A DNA stretch of 64,000 nt from Rhodococcus wratislaviensis (GTDB lineage: Bacteria > Actinomycetota > Actinomycetes > Mycobacteriales > Mycobacteriaceae): contig NZ_UAUI01000004.1 of assembly GCF_900455735.1 (NCBI RefSeq), forward strand, positions 124,001-188,000, read 5' to 3'. Positions 1 to 7,722 of this stretch are shown one piece after another. The position numbers were made by a program, and so were the translations under genes. How positions within the stretch are numbered: the stretch's first letter is position 1; every line of letters begins with the position of its first letter. The notes under the pieces were generated by a model, which made no database searches, was not told where the DNA came from, and saw only the letters and a list, made by a program, of their open reading frames with translations.

Positions 1-63
1 AGCAGTCCTCGAAAGCTGGGCGTCGTCGAACGGCAAACTTTACACGCGGCACCCGGCCGTCGG

Positions 64-1131
64 TCACCAGCCTCGGCGATGTGGTTGCGAGCCGATCAGC
101 TCGCCGTTCCGGGCGACGTCGCGACTGCGGTAGACGATGTAGGGGCGGAACAGATAGGCCACGGGGGCGCTGAACGCGTGCACGAGCCGGGTGAACGGCC
201 AGAGCGCGAACAACACCATCGCGATCGCGACGTGGATGTGGAAGGCGAGCGACGCCTGGGCCATGAGGTCGCCGCGGGGCTGCAGAATCCAGATCGACCG
301 GAACCACGGCGACACCGTCTCGCGATAGTTGCTCTCCTCCCCGACGACGCCGGATCCGAGCAGGGTCGTCGCCAGCCCCGCGACGATCGCGGCGAGCAGC
401 ACCGCGTACATCAGCTTGTCGTTCCAGGTGCTGCCGACGCTCGCGGCCGGGGATCGGCGCGCCACCCACGCGAACACACCGCCCGTCCCGATGCCGAGGA
501 ACACGGCCAGCGTGATGAACGTGACGGCCGACCAGAAGTCCGGTGGGGGTTGGAATGCGGCCACCACCGCCATCACCCCGGTGCCCGCGAGGGACGTGAG
601 CACCACGAACTTCGGAGGTATGCGGTCCGACAGCGCACCGCCGATCGGTCGCGCGGTCACCGCGGCGAGTGCGAATCCTGCTGTACGCGTGCCCGCGTCG
701 ACGGCGGAGAAGTCGTAGATCGTCTTTGATGTAGGTGGGCAGCTAGTTGCTGAATGCCACGAAACCACCGAACACCACCGCATACAGGAACGACATCTCC
801 CACGTGACCCGCAGGCGGGCAGCGGCTTTCAACTTCGGCAGCACCGGTTCGGTGTGCGGTGCGAATGCCGGCGCGTCGCGCATCACGGCGATACACACCA
901 GCGCGGTGACGCCGAGTGCGGGCTCGAAACCAGCCGGTGCCCAACGGTTCGGCCACGATCGCGTGCGTGGGAAGAAGGCCGAACCAGCCCACCATCCGAC
1001 GCCTCGGCGTACGTGGTCGACAGGGGGCCGATCATGTTCCATGCCCAGAAGTTGATCGCGGAAACCCAGGTGGCCAACGCCAGATTCAGAGTCCGCGCCG
1101 AATTCGTTACCTCAGGATGTCCTAAACGCAC
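64..1131 (-). pseudogene. narK-narI deletion scar (pseudogene)
   Basis: Remnant of a respiratory nitrate locus. Reading leftward, NarK-like (MFS nitrate/nitrite transporter) pieces appear in different frames: an N-terminal piece with NLALATWVSAINFWAWNM near 1085, WFGLLPTHAIVA near 980, then VTWEMSFLYAVVFGGFVAFSN ending at an in-frame TAG near 752 where family members have NYLPTY. A one-base insertion then shifts the frame and NarK resumes as IYDFSAVDAGTRTAGFALA. At about 435 the protein changes without a stop from NarK (FAWVARRSPAASVGS) into the C-terminal part of NarI, the cytochrome b gamma subunit (NDKLMYAVLLAAIVAGLATT, then LWPFTRLVHAFSAP and RPYIVYRSRD). The usual order narK-narGHJ-narI implies that one deletion removed the end of narK, narGHJ and the start of narI. 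It is non-functional. Confidence 0.85.
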
Positions 1132-1211
1132 CCATTCATGGAACCGTCAGTTGCCGCGAGATCGTGATAATTCGGACAAACATCCGGGGACGTGGCGGCG
1201 CCATCGCCGGG

Positions 1212-1883
1212 TCAGCGTGGAGCGTCGCCGTACCGGAGGTCGGTCGCGGCGAGCACCGCGATGCGCTCGGTGCGCTGGCCCGGCCGGATCATCTCCCGCG
1301 CCTCCAGCATCCTCGTGCGGGACGAGAGCGCGGGACCGAACGGCACGTCCTCCGACGCGACCACGTCCACCCGCAGTCCCCGTTCCTCCAGCATTGCCCG
1401 GGTCTTGTCCACACCGTTGAGCGTCGACTGGACGAGGAGCAGGGTGCCGCCGGGGGCGAGAAGGTCGGGGGTCTCGCTGCAGATCCGGTCGAGCACGGCG
1501 CGCCCGTCGACGCCGGCATCCCAGGCCCGCGCGAGTACCCGGCCCGGCCTGCCGTCGTCCGTCGCCGGCGCGTAGGGCGGGTTGGCCACCACCACGTCGA
1601 AGCGCAGGGTCCGGACCGAGTCCACCAGGTCACCCCGCACGACGCGGATCGTCCGGCGGTTCAGTTTGGCGTTGAGCCAGGTACTGATCGCGGCCCGGCG
1701 CGACACGTCGACCGCCGTCACCCACCCCGCTCCCGCCGCGCACGCCTCGACGCTCAACACCCCTGTGCCACAGCAGAGATCGAGCACGCGGGTACCCGGT
1801 CCGAGATCGCGGGCCGCCAGCACCTCGGCGAGCAGCCAGGTGTCACGCTGGGGGCGATACACCCCGGGCAGACGAACGAGCAT
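1212..1883 (-). CDS. HemK2/PrmC-like class I SAM methyltransferase
   Basis: Small methyltransferase of about 223 residues. The SAM-binding motif I is VLDLCCGTGVLS, and the catalytic NPPY motif is present as VVVANPPYAPATDD; NPPY is typical of methyltransferases acting on glutamine or on exocyclic amines (HemK/PrmC, MTQ2). I chose ATG at 1883 because GAGGGAGGGAG lies just upstream and the protein then opens MLVRLPGVYRPQRDT, which matches the short N-terminus of the HemK2 group; longer starts add low-quality sequence. It has no N-terminal PrmC helical domain, so it is probably not the main release-factor methyltransferase. It is transcribed alone, away from the SRPBCC gene to its right. The substrate is not readable from sequence. 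Confidence 0.8.
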   Translation of the reverse strand: MLVRLPGVYRPQRDTWLLAEVLAARDLGPGTRVLDLCCGTGVLSVEACAAGAGWVTAVDVSRRAAISTWLNAKLNRRTIRVVRGDLVDSVRTLRFDVVVANPPYAPATDDGRPGRVLARAWDAGVDGRAVLDRICSETPDLLAPGGTLLLVQSTLNGVDKTRAMLEERGLRVDVVASEDVPFGPALSSRTRMLEAREMIRPGQRTERIAVLAATDLRYGDAPR

Positions 1884-2039
1884 GATCGGCTCCCTCCCTC
1901 GCCGTTCCCTACAAGCGTGGCCAGTACCCCGAGTTACACGCAACTCGACACGGGCCAATTCACCCGGTGTTCACCTCCGGCCCCTCCCCGAACCGCATCT
2001 GCGGTGTCTGCCGGGGTCGAAACCGGGTACTCCTCCCCC

Positions 2040-2435
2040 GTGCCGCATTCCTTCTCAGCTGATTCCGACGCCTCGGTGGATGTCGCGTGGGCGCTCGTCG
2101 CCCGACCCTCGCGCTGGCCCGAATGGGCGCCGCACGTGCGCGGCGCGTGGGGCCTCGGGTCCCCCGAGATTCAGGCCGGCCGGCGTGGCGCGGCGCGGCT
2201 GCTCTGGATCGTGCCTGTTCCCGCATCGATCTCGGCCAAGACGCCGGGCCGTTCCTGGACCTGGCGTGTGGGACCGATGACGCTCGATCACGCCGTCGAG
2301 CCCCGCGGTGCCGGATCACGGATCACGATGACGATGTCCGCTCCCGGCCCGCTCGACTCGGTGCTCGGCGCCGCCTACGGCCCGGTGGTGCGGACCCTCG
2401 TCCGTCGCCTCGCCCGTGTCGCGGGTGAACGCTAA
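2040..2435 (+). CDS. SRPBCC (polyketide cyclase/START-like) protein
   Basis: Protein of about 131 residues opening VPHSFSADSDASVDVAWALVARPSRWPEWAPHVRGAWG. The W-P-E-W segment in the first 40 residues and the later alternating strands (SWTWRVGPMTLDHAVEPRGAGSRITMTM) followed by a long C-terminal helix are typical of small SRPBCC ligand-binding proteins. No ATG is available at the front; I chose GTG at 2040, but an earlier GTG about 30 bases upstream is possible. The last four bases overlap the end of the convergent lipoprotein gene. The bound ligand or reaction is unknown. Confidence 0.65.
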   Translation: MPHSFSADSDASVDVAWALVARPSRWPEWAPHVRGAWGLGSPEIQAGRRGAARLLWIVPVPASISAKTPGRSWTWRVGPMTLDHAVEPRGAGSRITMTMSAPGPLDSVLGAAYGPVVRTLVRRLARVAGER

Positions 2436-3688
2436 CCGACGGCCACCGGCGGCGCGTCGTTCGGAGCGAGTTGAGCGCCGATCTTCCGGAACAGCCTGTC
2501 GGCCTCGTTCTTGTAGGCCCCCGTGTCGTCGAAGGCGGCCTGTTCGTAGGTGACGGCGACGGCGATGGCGATCTTCTGGGAGGGCAGATAGGCCTCGGCC
2601 GCGGCGGACCCGCTGAACAGCGGGTTCTGCATCAGCCAGTTGCCCACGATCGGCAGTCCGAGCCCGTAGGTGTAGTTCTCCGACTGCGGGAAGCAGGTGG
2701 TGCAGCCGGGCAGCGCAGTCGTCTTGCCGCGCAGGTCCGTAGACACCATGGCCGCGTAGGACTCGGGCGAGAGCAGTTCGCCCGTGCCGATGGCGACGGC
2801 CGTGTCGTGGAGGTCGTAGATGTTCGTGGTCTGGATGGCTCCGTGGGTGATGGTCCAGGACGGGTTCCAGTACGTGGATTCCTCGTAGAACGGCGCACCG
2901 GGCGGGATCTGCAGGGCCTCGCGCCGCTCGGACGAGAACGCGTGCAGGACGGGTTCGGGGATCACTGCCGTCCCCGGATCCGTGGTGGCGTCGAGGCCGA
3001 GCGGACCGAGCACCTTGTCCTGCATGAGGTCCGTCATCGGCTGACCGGTGATCTTCTCGAGAGCCAACCCGAGGATGATGTAGTTGGTGTGGGCGTAGTT
3101 CCAGTTGGTCCCGGGTTCGTAGAGCAGGGGCTTGGACGTGGCGAATGCCAGGAGTTCCTCAGGCGTCCAGTTGCGGAACGGCGCCGCGTAGAGGGCGTCG
3201 GCGAATTCGGTGTTGCCGATGACGTAGTCGACGTAGCCCGAGGTCATCTGGGCGAGCTGACGGAGGGTCACGCGGTCGGCGTTCGGAAGGTCGGGCAGCC
3301 ACTTCGACACCGTGTCGTCGAGGCTCACCTTCTTCTCGTCGACGAGCTGGAGCAGCAGCGTGGAGACGTAGGAGATGGCGACGGCTCCGTTGCGGAAGTG
3401 CATGTCGGTGGTGGCGGGCACCCCGGTCATCGACTCGCCGAGAGCCTGGGTGACGATTTCCTTGCCGTCGACCGTGACACGCACGATCACCGCCTTCAGG
3501 TGGCTCTCCGCCATGGCATCGCGCACGATCGTCATCACCGCGTCGGCCTGCGCCGGATCGGCCGACGCGAGGGCAGATCCGCTGCTCGCGTCCGAGGAGG
3601 ACACATCGGAGGACGAGGTGTTCGACGTGCATGCGGCCAGGAGAACGAGGACGCACGTCAACAGGAGAACCCGCCGAGTCGGTGCCAT
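2432..3688 (-). CDS. Beta-lactamase-fold lipoprotein with degenerate active site
   Basis: Exported lipoprotein of 418 residues. The signal peptide ends in LLAAC with the lipidated Cys at residue 20, followed by a Ser-rich linker. Residues ~50-400 follow the class C beta-lactamase/penicillin-binding fold (LVDEKKVSLDDTVSKWLPDLP, then LRQLAQMTSGYVDY, then YAHTNYIILGLALEKITG). The catalytic signatures are altered. At the usual S-x-x-K position (residues 102-105) the sequence is AVAI in FRNGAVAISYVST; the usual Y-x-N is YAH (198-200); and no H-x-G is seen near the end, where PLFSGSAAAEAYLP stands. ATG at 3688 fits the signal peptide. I infer that it has lost serine hydrolase activity and may bind wall or lipid ligands. 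It is monocistronic. Confidence 0.85.
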   Translation of the reverse strand: MAPTRRVLLLTCVLVLLAACTSNTSSSDVSSSDASSGSALASADPAQADAVMTIVRDAMAESHLKAVIVRVTVDGKEIVTQALGESMTGVPATTDMHFRNGAVAISYVSTLLLQLVDEKKVSLDDTVSKWLPDLPNADRVTLRQLAQMTSGYVDYVIGNTEFADALYAAPFRNWTPEELLAFATSKPLLYEPGTNWNYAHTNYIILGLALEKITGQPMTDLMQDKVLGPLGLDATTDPGTAVIPEPVLHAFSSERREALQIPPGAPFYEESTYWNPSWTITHGAIQTTNIYDLHDTAVAIGTGELLSPESYAAMVSTDLRGKTTALPGCTTCFPQSENYTYGLGLPIVGNWLMQNPLFSGSAAAEAYLPSQKIAIAVAVTYEQAAFDDTGAYKNEADRLFRKIGAQLAPNDAPPVAVG

Positions 3689-3753
3689 ACCCGAGCTTGG
3701 CAGATGCGGGCGGCCCCGGGGAGTGAAAACCGTGGAGCCGGCCAGGATTCCGG

Positions 3754-4311
3754 TCAGATTATCGGCCGGCGCAGGTAGAGATCGCGGAGAAGCGCCACCT
3801 CGGCGCCGTGATGGATGACTTCCCGGTTGATGTGCAACACCAGTGCCGCCATCGGATAATCCGCGAACGGTCCCTCGCTGGGGCCGCACGGCCGGGCGAA
3901 CCCCTCGGCTCCGAGGCTCCGGACGCCTGCGGACCAGGCGGCATATTTCTCGTCGAGTTGCGCGAGCGCCTCCGCAGCGGTGCCGGCGTACTCGAACGTC
4001 TGATAGTCGACGGGCGGCCCGCCGAAGTGGCTGGCAATCCGCATACCGAAGACGCCGACGACGACATGCCCGAGCCGCCACGCGATGGTGGTGACCGGCG
4101 GCGGGTCCGGTGCGGGAAAGGCGAAGTCGATGGTGAACGCGCCACTTCCGGCCTGGACCGGCGCCTGCGACTCCCCGCGCGGGCGCACACTCCAGCCGTC
4201 CGGCGCGGGTTCCCAGAAATACTCTTCGTCGGTCAACCCCTCCAGCCGGGGACGCAACTGATGCTCCCAGTGCCAGCCGAGCTGATCGGCAAGTTCGTGC
4301 GGCCAGTCCAT
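3754..4311 (-). CDS. DinB-like four-helix protein
   Basis: Protein of 185 residues, opening MDWPHELADQLGWHWEHQLRPRLEGLTDEEYFWEP. The order of features matches the DinB/YfiT superfamily: a helix with the WEPAPDGWSVRP turn, a central W-R-L-G-H-V helix, and a C-terminal helix with INREVIHHGAEVALLRDLY. The central and C-terminal histidines are the expected metal ligands. ATG at 4311 has AGGGGAG just upstream. Members of this superfamily include thiol-dependent transferases (mycothiol or bacillithiol), which suits an actinobacterium, but the specific reaction cannot be read. Its neighbour 4364-4969 is also on the minus strand and may be cotranscribed. Confidence 0.8.
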   Translation of the reverse strand: MDWPHELADQLGWHWEHQLRPRLEGLTDEEYFWEPAPDGWSVRPRGESQAPVQAGSGAFTIDFAFPAPDPPPVTTIAWRLGHVVVGVFGMRIASHFGGPPVDYQTFEYAGTAAEALAQLDEKYAAWSAGVRSLGAEGFARPCGPSEGPFADYPMAALVLHINREVIHHGAEVALLRDLYLRRPII

Positions 4312-4363
4312 GTCGTGACTCCCCTCTCCCTTGTCGCCCGATCGGACACCGGCCCCGGGTCGC

Positions 4364-4969
4364 CTACCCCACACCGTCCGGGTCTCGGACCCCCGGATGA
4401 TTGGCCCGGAGGTTCATTGCCGCCAGCCTGACCGTCCGCTCGATCCGCCGCTGCCTCGTGTCGGGCTTCCTGGCTGACGCTATCCACTCGAGAATCAACC
4501 GTGTCGAAGACGGCGGAAACTTGTCGAAGTTCGCGCGTGCAGCGTCGTGTCGCCCGAACGCTGCCCGCAGATCGCCGGGGACGACCGTGCCGTCCCCGTT
4601 CGCCGTGTTCTCCCAGGTCCCTTTGGCCTTGGCCAGTTCGATGGCGGCGAAACCGTGCTCGGTCATCAGCCCCTGCTCGATCATGTCCGCCGCGCGCTGC
4701 CGGTTCACCCGGCTCCAGGTACTGCGCGGGGTGCGCGGCGTGAAACGCAGTTGAGAACTGTCGGCGTCTCGTCTGCGGTGCAGGCCGTCGATCCACCCGA
4801 AGCACAACGCCTGCTCGATCGCCTCGTGGTATCGCACGCTCGGCGTTTCGCTGTCCTTGTGGTGGATGATCAGCCAGACCTCCTTCTCGGACCGGCAGTT
4901 CTCCGAAAGCCAGGCACGCCACTGCTCGGTCGTGCAAGCGATGACGGTGTTCACGTCGTGGGTGTCCAT
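4364..4969 (-). CDS. YdeI/OmpD-associated family protein
   Basis: About 201 residues. It shows the family pattern: an N-terminal W-R-A-W-L motif, EVWLIIHHKDS, then YHEAIEQALCFGWIDGLHRRRD (the signature helix), RFTPRTPRSTWSRVN, and a C-terminal YdeI half with W-E-N-T and the ILEWIASARKPDTRQRRIERTV tail. ATG at 4969 is preceded directly by a GTG; the ATG overlaps the stop of the upstream VOC gene (TGATG), so the two genes are probably translationally coupled. The family has been linked to bacteriocin or stress protection, but the biochemical role is unknown. The divergent WYL regulator is the best candidate for control of this pair. Confidence 0.85.
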   Translation of the reverse strand: MDTHDVNTVIACTTEQWRAWLSENCRSEKEVWLIIHHKDSETPSVRYHEAIEQALCFGWIDGLHRRRDADSSQLRFTPRTPRSTWSRVNRQRAADMIEQGLMTEHGFAAIELAKAKGTWENTANGDGTVVPGDLRAAFGRHDAARANFDKFPPSSTRLILEWIASARKPDTRQRRIERTVRLAAMNLRANHPGVRDPDGVG

Positions 4970-5385
4970 CACGCGCCTGCCTTTGCAGCCAGAGTGTCCA
5001 GGTAGTGCTGGTTGAACATCACGCCGAGGATGTTTCCGAACGGGTCGGTCACGGACGCGGTGACGAATCCCGGCCCGTGTTCGACCGGCTTCCCGTGCAG
5101 GGTGGCACCGAGGGCCAGCAACTGCGCGACGCTCGCCTCCAGATCGTCGACGTGCCAGTAGGTCATCGTGTTCTCGGCTCCGTGTGACCTGTCGGGCGTC
5201 GCGAATCGGCGGTCGATGATGCCGAGTTCGTGCTGGTAGTCGCCGATCCGGAACTCGATGTAGGCGGGGGCCCCCTTCACCGAGCGCACGAAGTACGGTT
5301 CGACTCCGAGCAGTTCGGTGTACCAGGCCTGGGCGGCGGTGAGGTCGTCGGCGTAGAAGTTGACGGTGGTGAGTCCTCGCAACAT
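4969..5385 (-). CDS. VOC-superfamily (glyoxalase/dioxygenase-like) protein
   Basis: 138 residues with paired beta-alpha-beta-beta-beta modules: LTTVNFYADDLTAAQAWYTELLG at the front and TYWHVDDLEASVAQLLALGA in the second half, ending in VTDPFGNILGVM. This is the standard vicinal-oxygen-chelate layout of single-domain glyoxalase/bleomycin-resistance proteins. ATG at 5385 has GGAAGGGA upstream. It is the first gene of a two-gene unit with the YdeI-family gene and is divergent from the WYL regulator with an inverted repeat between them. The substrate is unknown. Confidence 0.85.
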   Translation of the reverse strand: MLRGLTTVNFYADDLTAAQAWYTELLGVEPYFVRSVKGAPAYIEFRIGDYQHELGIIDRRFATPDRSHGAENTMTYWHVDDLEASVAQLLALGATLHGKPVEHGPGFVTASVTDPFGNILGVMFNQHYLDTLAAKAGA

Positions 5386-5431
5386 GGGTGGTTCCCTTCC
5401 TCGGTCGTTTACATCACCCATCCTCCGGTTC

Positions 5432-5456
5432 AAAGTGCTCACCAATTGAGCACTTT
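5432..5456. promoter_or_regulatory. Perfect inverted repeat, probable WYL-regulator operator
   Basis: AAAGTGCTCA at 5432-5441 and TGAGCACTTT at 5447-5456 are exact reverse complements separated by CCAAT. The repeat lies between the VOC gene (start 5385, minus) and the WYL regulator (start 5475, plus), where both promoters must be. The centre is 31 bases from the regulator start, so binding could control both directions. The operator role is inferred from symmetry and position. Confidence 0.7.
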
Positions 5457-5474
5457 CCGGGGGAAACTGAGAAC

Positions 5475-6428
5475 ATGCGCGCTGACCGACTCGTCGCCAC
5501 CCTCTTGCTGATGCAGTCCCGGGGTCGGGTGACCGCCGCCGAGGTGGCGGACGAACTGGAAGTATCCGTCGCGACCGCTCGCCGCGACCTGGAGGCGCTG
5601 TCCGCTGCGGGGATCCCGGTATACCCGCAGTCCGGGCGCGGCGGAGGGTGGTCGCTCGTGGGCGGCGCTCGCACCGACCTGAGCGGGTTGTCCGCGACCG
5701 AGGCGCAGGCCCTGTTCCTGCTGGTCGGCCCGGCGGCCGCCGTCTCGGGCGAGGCGAAGGCGGCGCTGCGGAAACTCGTCCGGGCGCTGCCGCAGACCTT
5801 CCGGGCCGATGCCGAGGCCGCCGCCAGCGCCACCATGATCGATCCCACCCGGTGGGGCGAGCGCGACCGCCGCAGGCCCGAGATGGTCGACGTGCTGCAG
5901 GCCGCCGTGATCCGGCGGCGGAAGGTTCGCCTGACCTACACGAACAGTTCCCGGCAACGGTCCGAGCGACTGGTCGACCCGTGGGGTCTCGTCGACAAGG
6001 ACGACATCTGGTATCTCCTGGCCGGGACCGAACGGGGGCAGCGGACCTTCCGAGTCGACCGGATCGTCCACGCCGAATCGACGGAGCAGACCGCGGAGCG
6101 CCCCGACGACTTCACACTCGCCGCGGCATGGGACCAAGTGGTCGGCGAGGTGGAACAGCGGCGCTCGACGACCTGGGCGACGGTACTCATCGACGCCAGG
6201 TTCGTGCCGATCCTGCGCGATCACTTCGGGCGTCACTGCCACCCGCACGGTGAGGACGACGACGGTCGCGCCCGGGTGCGACTCGCCGCACCGACCCCGT
6301 TGGACATCGCCCGGAACCTCGCCGGCTGGGGGTCGACGGTCGAGGTGCTCGAACCGCGATCGGTCCGAGCCGAGCTCGCCCGGATCGGCACAGAACTCGC
6401 CCACAAGTACGCCGGCGAACAGGAATGA
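5475..6428 (+). CDS. HTH-WYL transcriptional regulator
   Basis: 317 residues. An N-terminal DeoR/HTH_11-type winged helix (MRADRLVATLLLMQSRGRVTAAEVADELEVSVATARRDLEALSAAGIPVY) is followed by a linker and a WYL domain around residues 140-220 (RKVRLTYTNSSRQRSERLVDPWGLVDKDDIWYLLAGT) and a WCX-like C-terminus. This architecture is common in actinobacteria for ligand-sensing repressors or activators. ATG at 5475 fits the beginning of the HTH. It diverges from the VOC-YdeI pair with a perfect palindrome between, so I infer autoregulation and control of that pair. Confidence 0.9.
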   Translation: MRADRLVATLLLMQSRGRVTAAEVADELEVSVATARRDLEALSAAGIPVYPQSGRGGGWSLVGGARTDLSGLSATEAQALFLLVGPAAAVSGEAKAALRKLVRALPQTFRADAEAAASATMIDPTRWGERDRRRPEMVDVLQAAVIRRRKVRLTYTNSSRQRSERLVDPWGLVDKDDIWYLLAGTERGQRTFRVDRIVHAESTEQTAERPDDFTLAAAWDQVVGEVEQRRSTTWATVLIDARFVPILRDHFGRHCHPHGEDDDGRARVRLAAPTPLDIARNLAGWGSTVEVLEPRSVRAELARIGTELAHKYAGEQE

Positions 6429-6435
6429 CCGAACC

Positions 6436-6732
6436 TCAGTCGGTCAGGTAGCGCTCCACCGTCTCGACCTTCGCTCGCAGCTGATCGCTGCGACCCGGCC
6501 GGATATCCGCTTTGAGTACCAGACTGACCCGCGGAAACTGTTCCAGCAGAACGTCCGTCGCACGCTTCACGACGGCCATCACCTCGTCCCACTCACCCTC
6601 GACGGTGGTGAACATCGACGTGGTCTCATTGGACAGCCCGGATTCGCGGACCACCCGCACGGCCGAGGCGACCGCGGCACCGACACTGTCGGAGTCCCCG
6701 CCCATCGGGCTGACGCTGAATGCCACCAGCAT
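6436..6732 (-). CDS. MTH1187/YkoF-like thiamine-binding family protein (UPF0045)
   Basis: 98 residues: MLVAFSVSPMGGDSDSVGAAVASAVRVVRESGL, then TTVEGEWDEVMAVVKRATDVLLEQ, then RVSLVLKADIRPGRSDQL. This is the conserved layout of the small ferredoxin-like UPF0045/MTH1187 proteins, some of which bind thiamine. ATG at 6732 has GGAGAAGGAGA upstream. It converges with the WYL gene, seven bases between stops. No partner genes identify its role here. Confidence 0.8.
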   Translation of the reverse strand: MLVAFSVSPMGGDSDSVGAAVASAVRVVRESGLSNETTSMFTTVEGEWDEVMAVVKRATDVLLEQFPRVSLVLKADIRPGRSDQLRAKVETVERYLTD

Positions 6733-7592
6733 GTGCTCTCCTTCTCCGGGGATCGATGACCACCATCGAATCACCTCGACCCACAGACACACGTCGGACG
6801 GCACCCATTGTCAGGGGGCGCCGTCCGCGAGCACGAACGTCTGGTTACCAAGCTGCATGGTTGCGCGGGGTGAAATGTGGCCTCGGCGTCAGACATCCCC
6901 CCGCCTGACGCAAGCCCACCGCGCTGAGCCCAGTTAGTGGGCCGTGCTTGTGCGTGGGTGCCTACAACTCGTGCTGGGCGCCACGGCCGAGAGGTGGAAT
7001 CTTCTCTTCCGGTCCAACCTTGGTCTGCCGTGGATCCGTACCTCAGGTCTACCCCGCATTTCCGGATAAGGCAATGAACATGAGCGCGAACGCCTCCGAT
7101 TCGCCGGGTGGCCGAGTTGCAAGGTCACCGACCCGGCCCGCTCGGCACGACAGACCTCACTGGTGAGGCGTACAAAGGAAAGACGCCCATAGGCTCGGCA
7201 GTGGCGAGACAAGCCGCCACCCGCGCGATCTGCGTTACGGGAAGAGCAATCTCCTCCCCTACACGCACAGAGAGGACTTCGCATGGGATTTCCGTGGGCA
7301 TCACGGGCACGATCGGATGCGTACTGGGAGCAACAAGTCTCCAGCGAAGCGCGCGTCTCCGCCTGTGGCGAAGCGAAAGAATCCGCACCTGCCGACACAC
7401 GCCCGACACTGGCCGACCACAGCCTGACTCACCGCAACCCTGACGCCCCACCTGCAGATCACAGCGAGTAGATTCGCCGGCCTCCGGAGACTTCGCTACC
7501 GGCGACTCCGCCAACTCGAATCGGTCAGCTTCATATTCGGCACAGCGGCAACTTCATTCAGTCCGGGATGTCCGAATGTTTCGTCACGAGTC
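6733..7592. other. Long intergenic region without a clear gene
   Basis: About 860 bases between the UPF0045 gene and the hemerythrin unit. No reading frame here resembles a known family, and base composition is less strongly biased at third positions than in flanking genes. The only plausible coding candidate is the short frame at 7283-7471. It may hold decayed sequence or an untranslated leader. Confidence 0.5.
7283..7471 (+). CDS. Possible 62-residue protein, unknown
   Basis: Short frame opening MGFPWASRARSDAYWEQQVSS, preceded by AGAGAGGAC about six bases before the ATG. It is hydrophilic, has no signal peptide or membrane segment, and resembles nothing I recognise. The only support is the ribosome-binding site and the absence of another gene nearby; it may be spurious. 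Confidence 0.25.
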   Translation: MGFPWASRARSDAYWEQQVSSEARVSACGEAKESAPADTRPTLADHSLTHRNPDAPPADHSE

Positions 7593-7609
7593 TGCCGGCC
7601 ACGCCGGCA
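7593..7609 (-). terminator. Hairpin downstream of hemerythrin gene
   Basis: TGCCGGC (7593-7599) and GCCGGCA (7603-7609) form a seven-base-pair stem with loop CAC. A second perfect palindrome, CTCGGCATGCCGAG, lies at 7640-7653. Both follow the stop of the minus-strand hemerythrin gene at 7723, consistent with transcription termination, although no T tract follows. Confidence 0.4.
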
Positions 7610-7722
7610 TGCGGCCCCGCGACCAGCAGCGGACAATGCCTCGGCATGCCGAGCGGACCGATCGACCACCGCCGGACCGATGATGCTGTGGCCGGAGGCG
7701 CGACCCTGTACGTGACAGAACA

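Noticed and set aside
1164-2039. Plus-strand extension upstream of the SRPBCC gene
   Set aside because: Antisense to the methyltransferase gene and without domain sense; only the part from 2040 is protein-like.
7150-7283. Possible riboswitch before the 62-residue frame
   Set aside because: Several G/C-rich complementary stretches occur, but none matches a riboswitch consensus I can recall.
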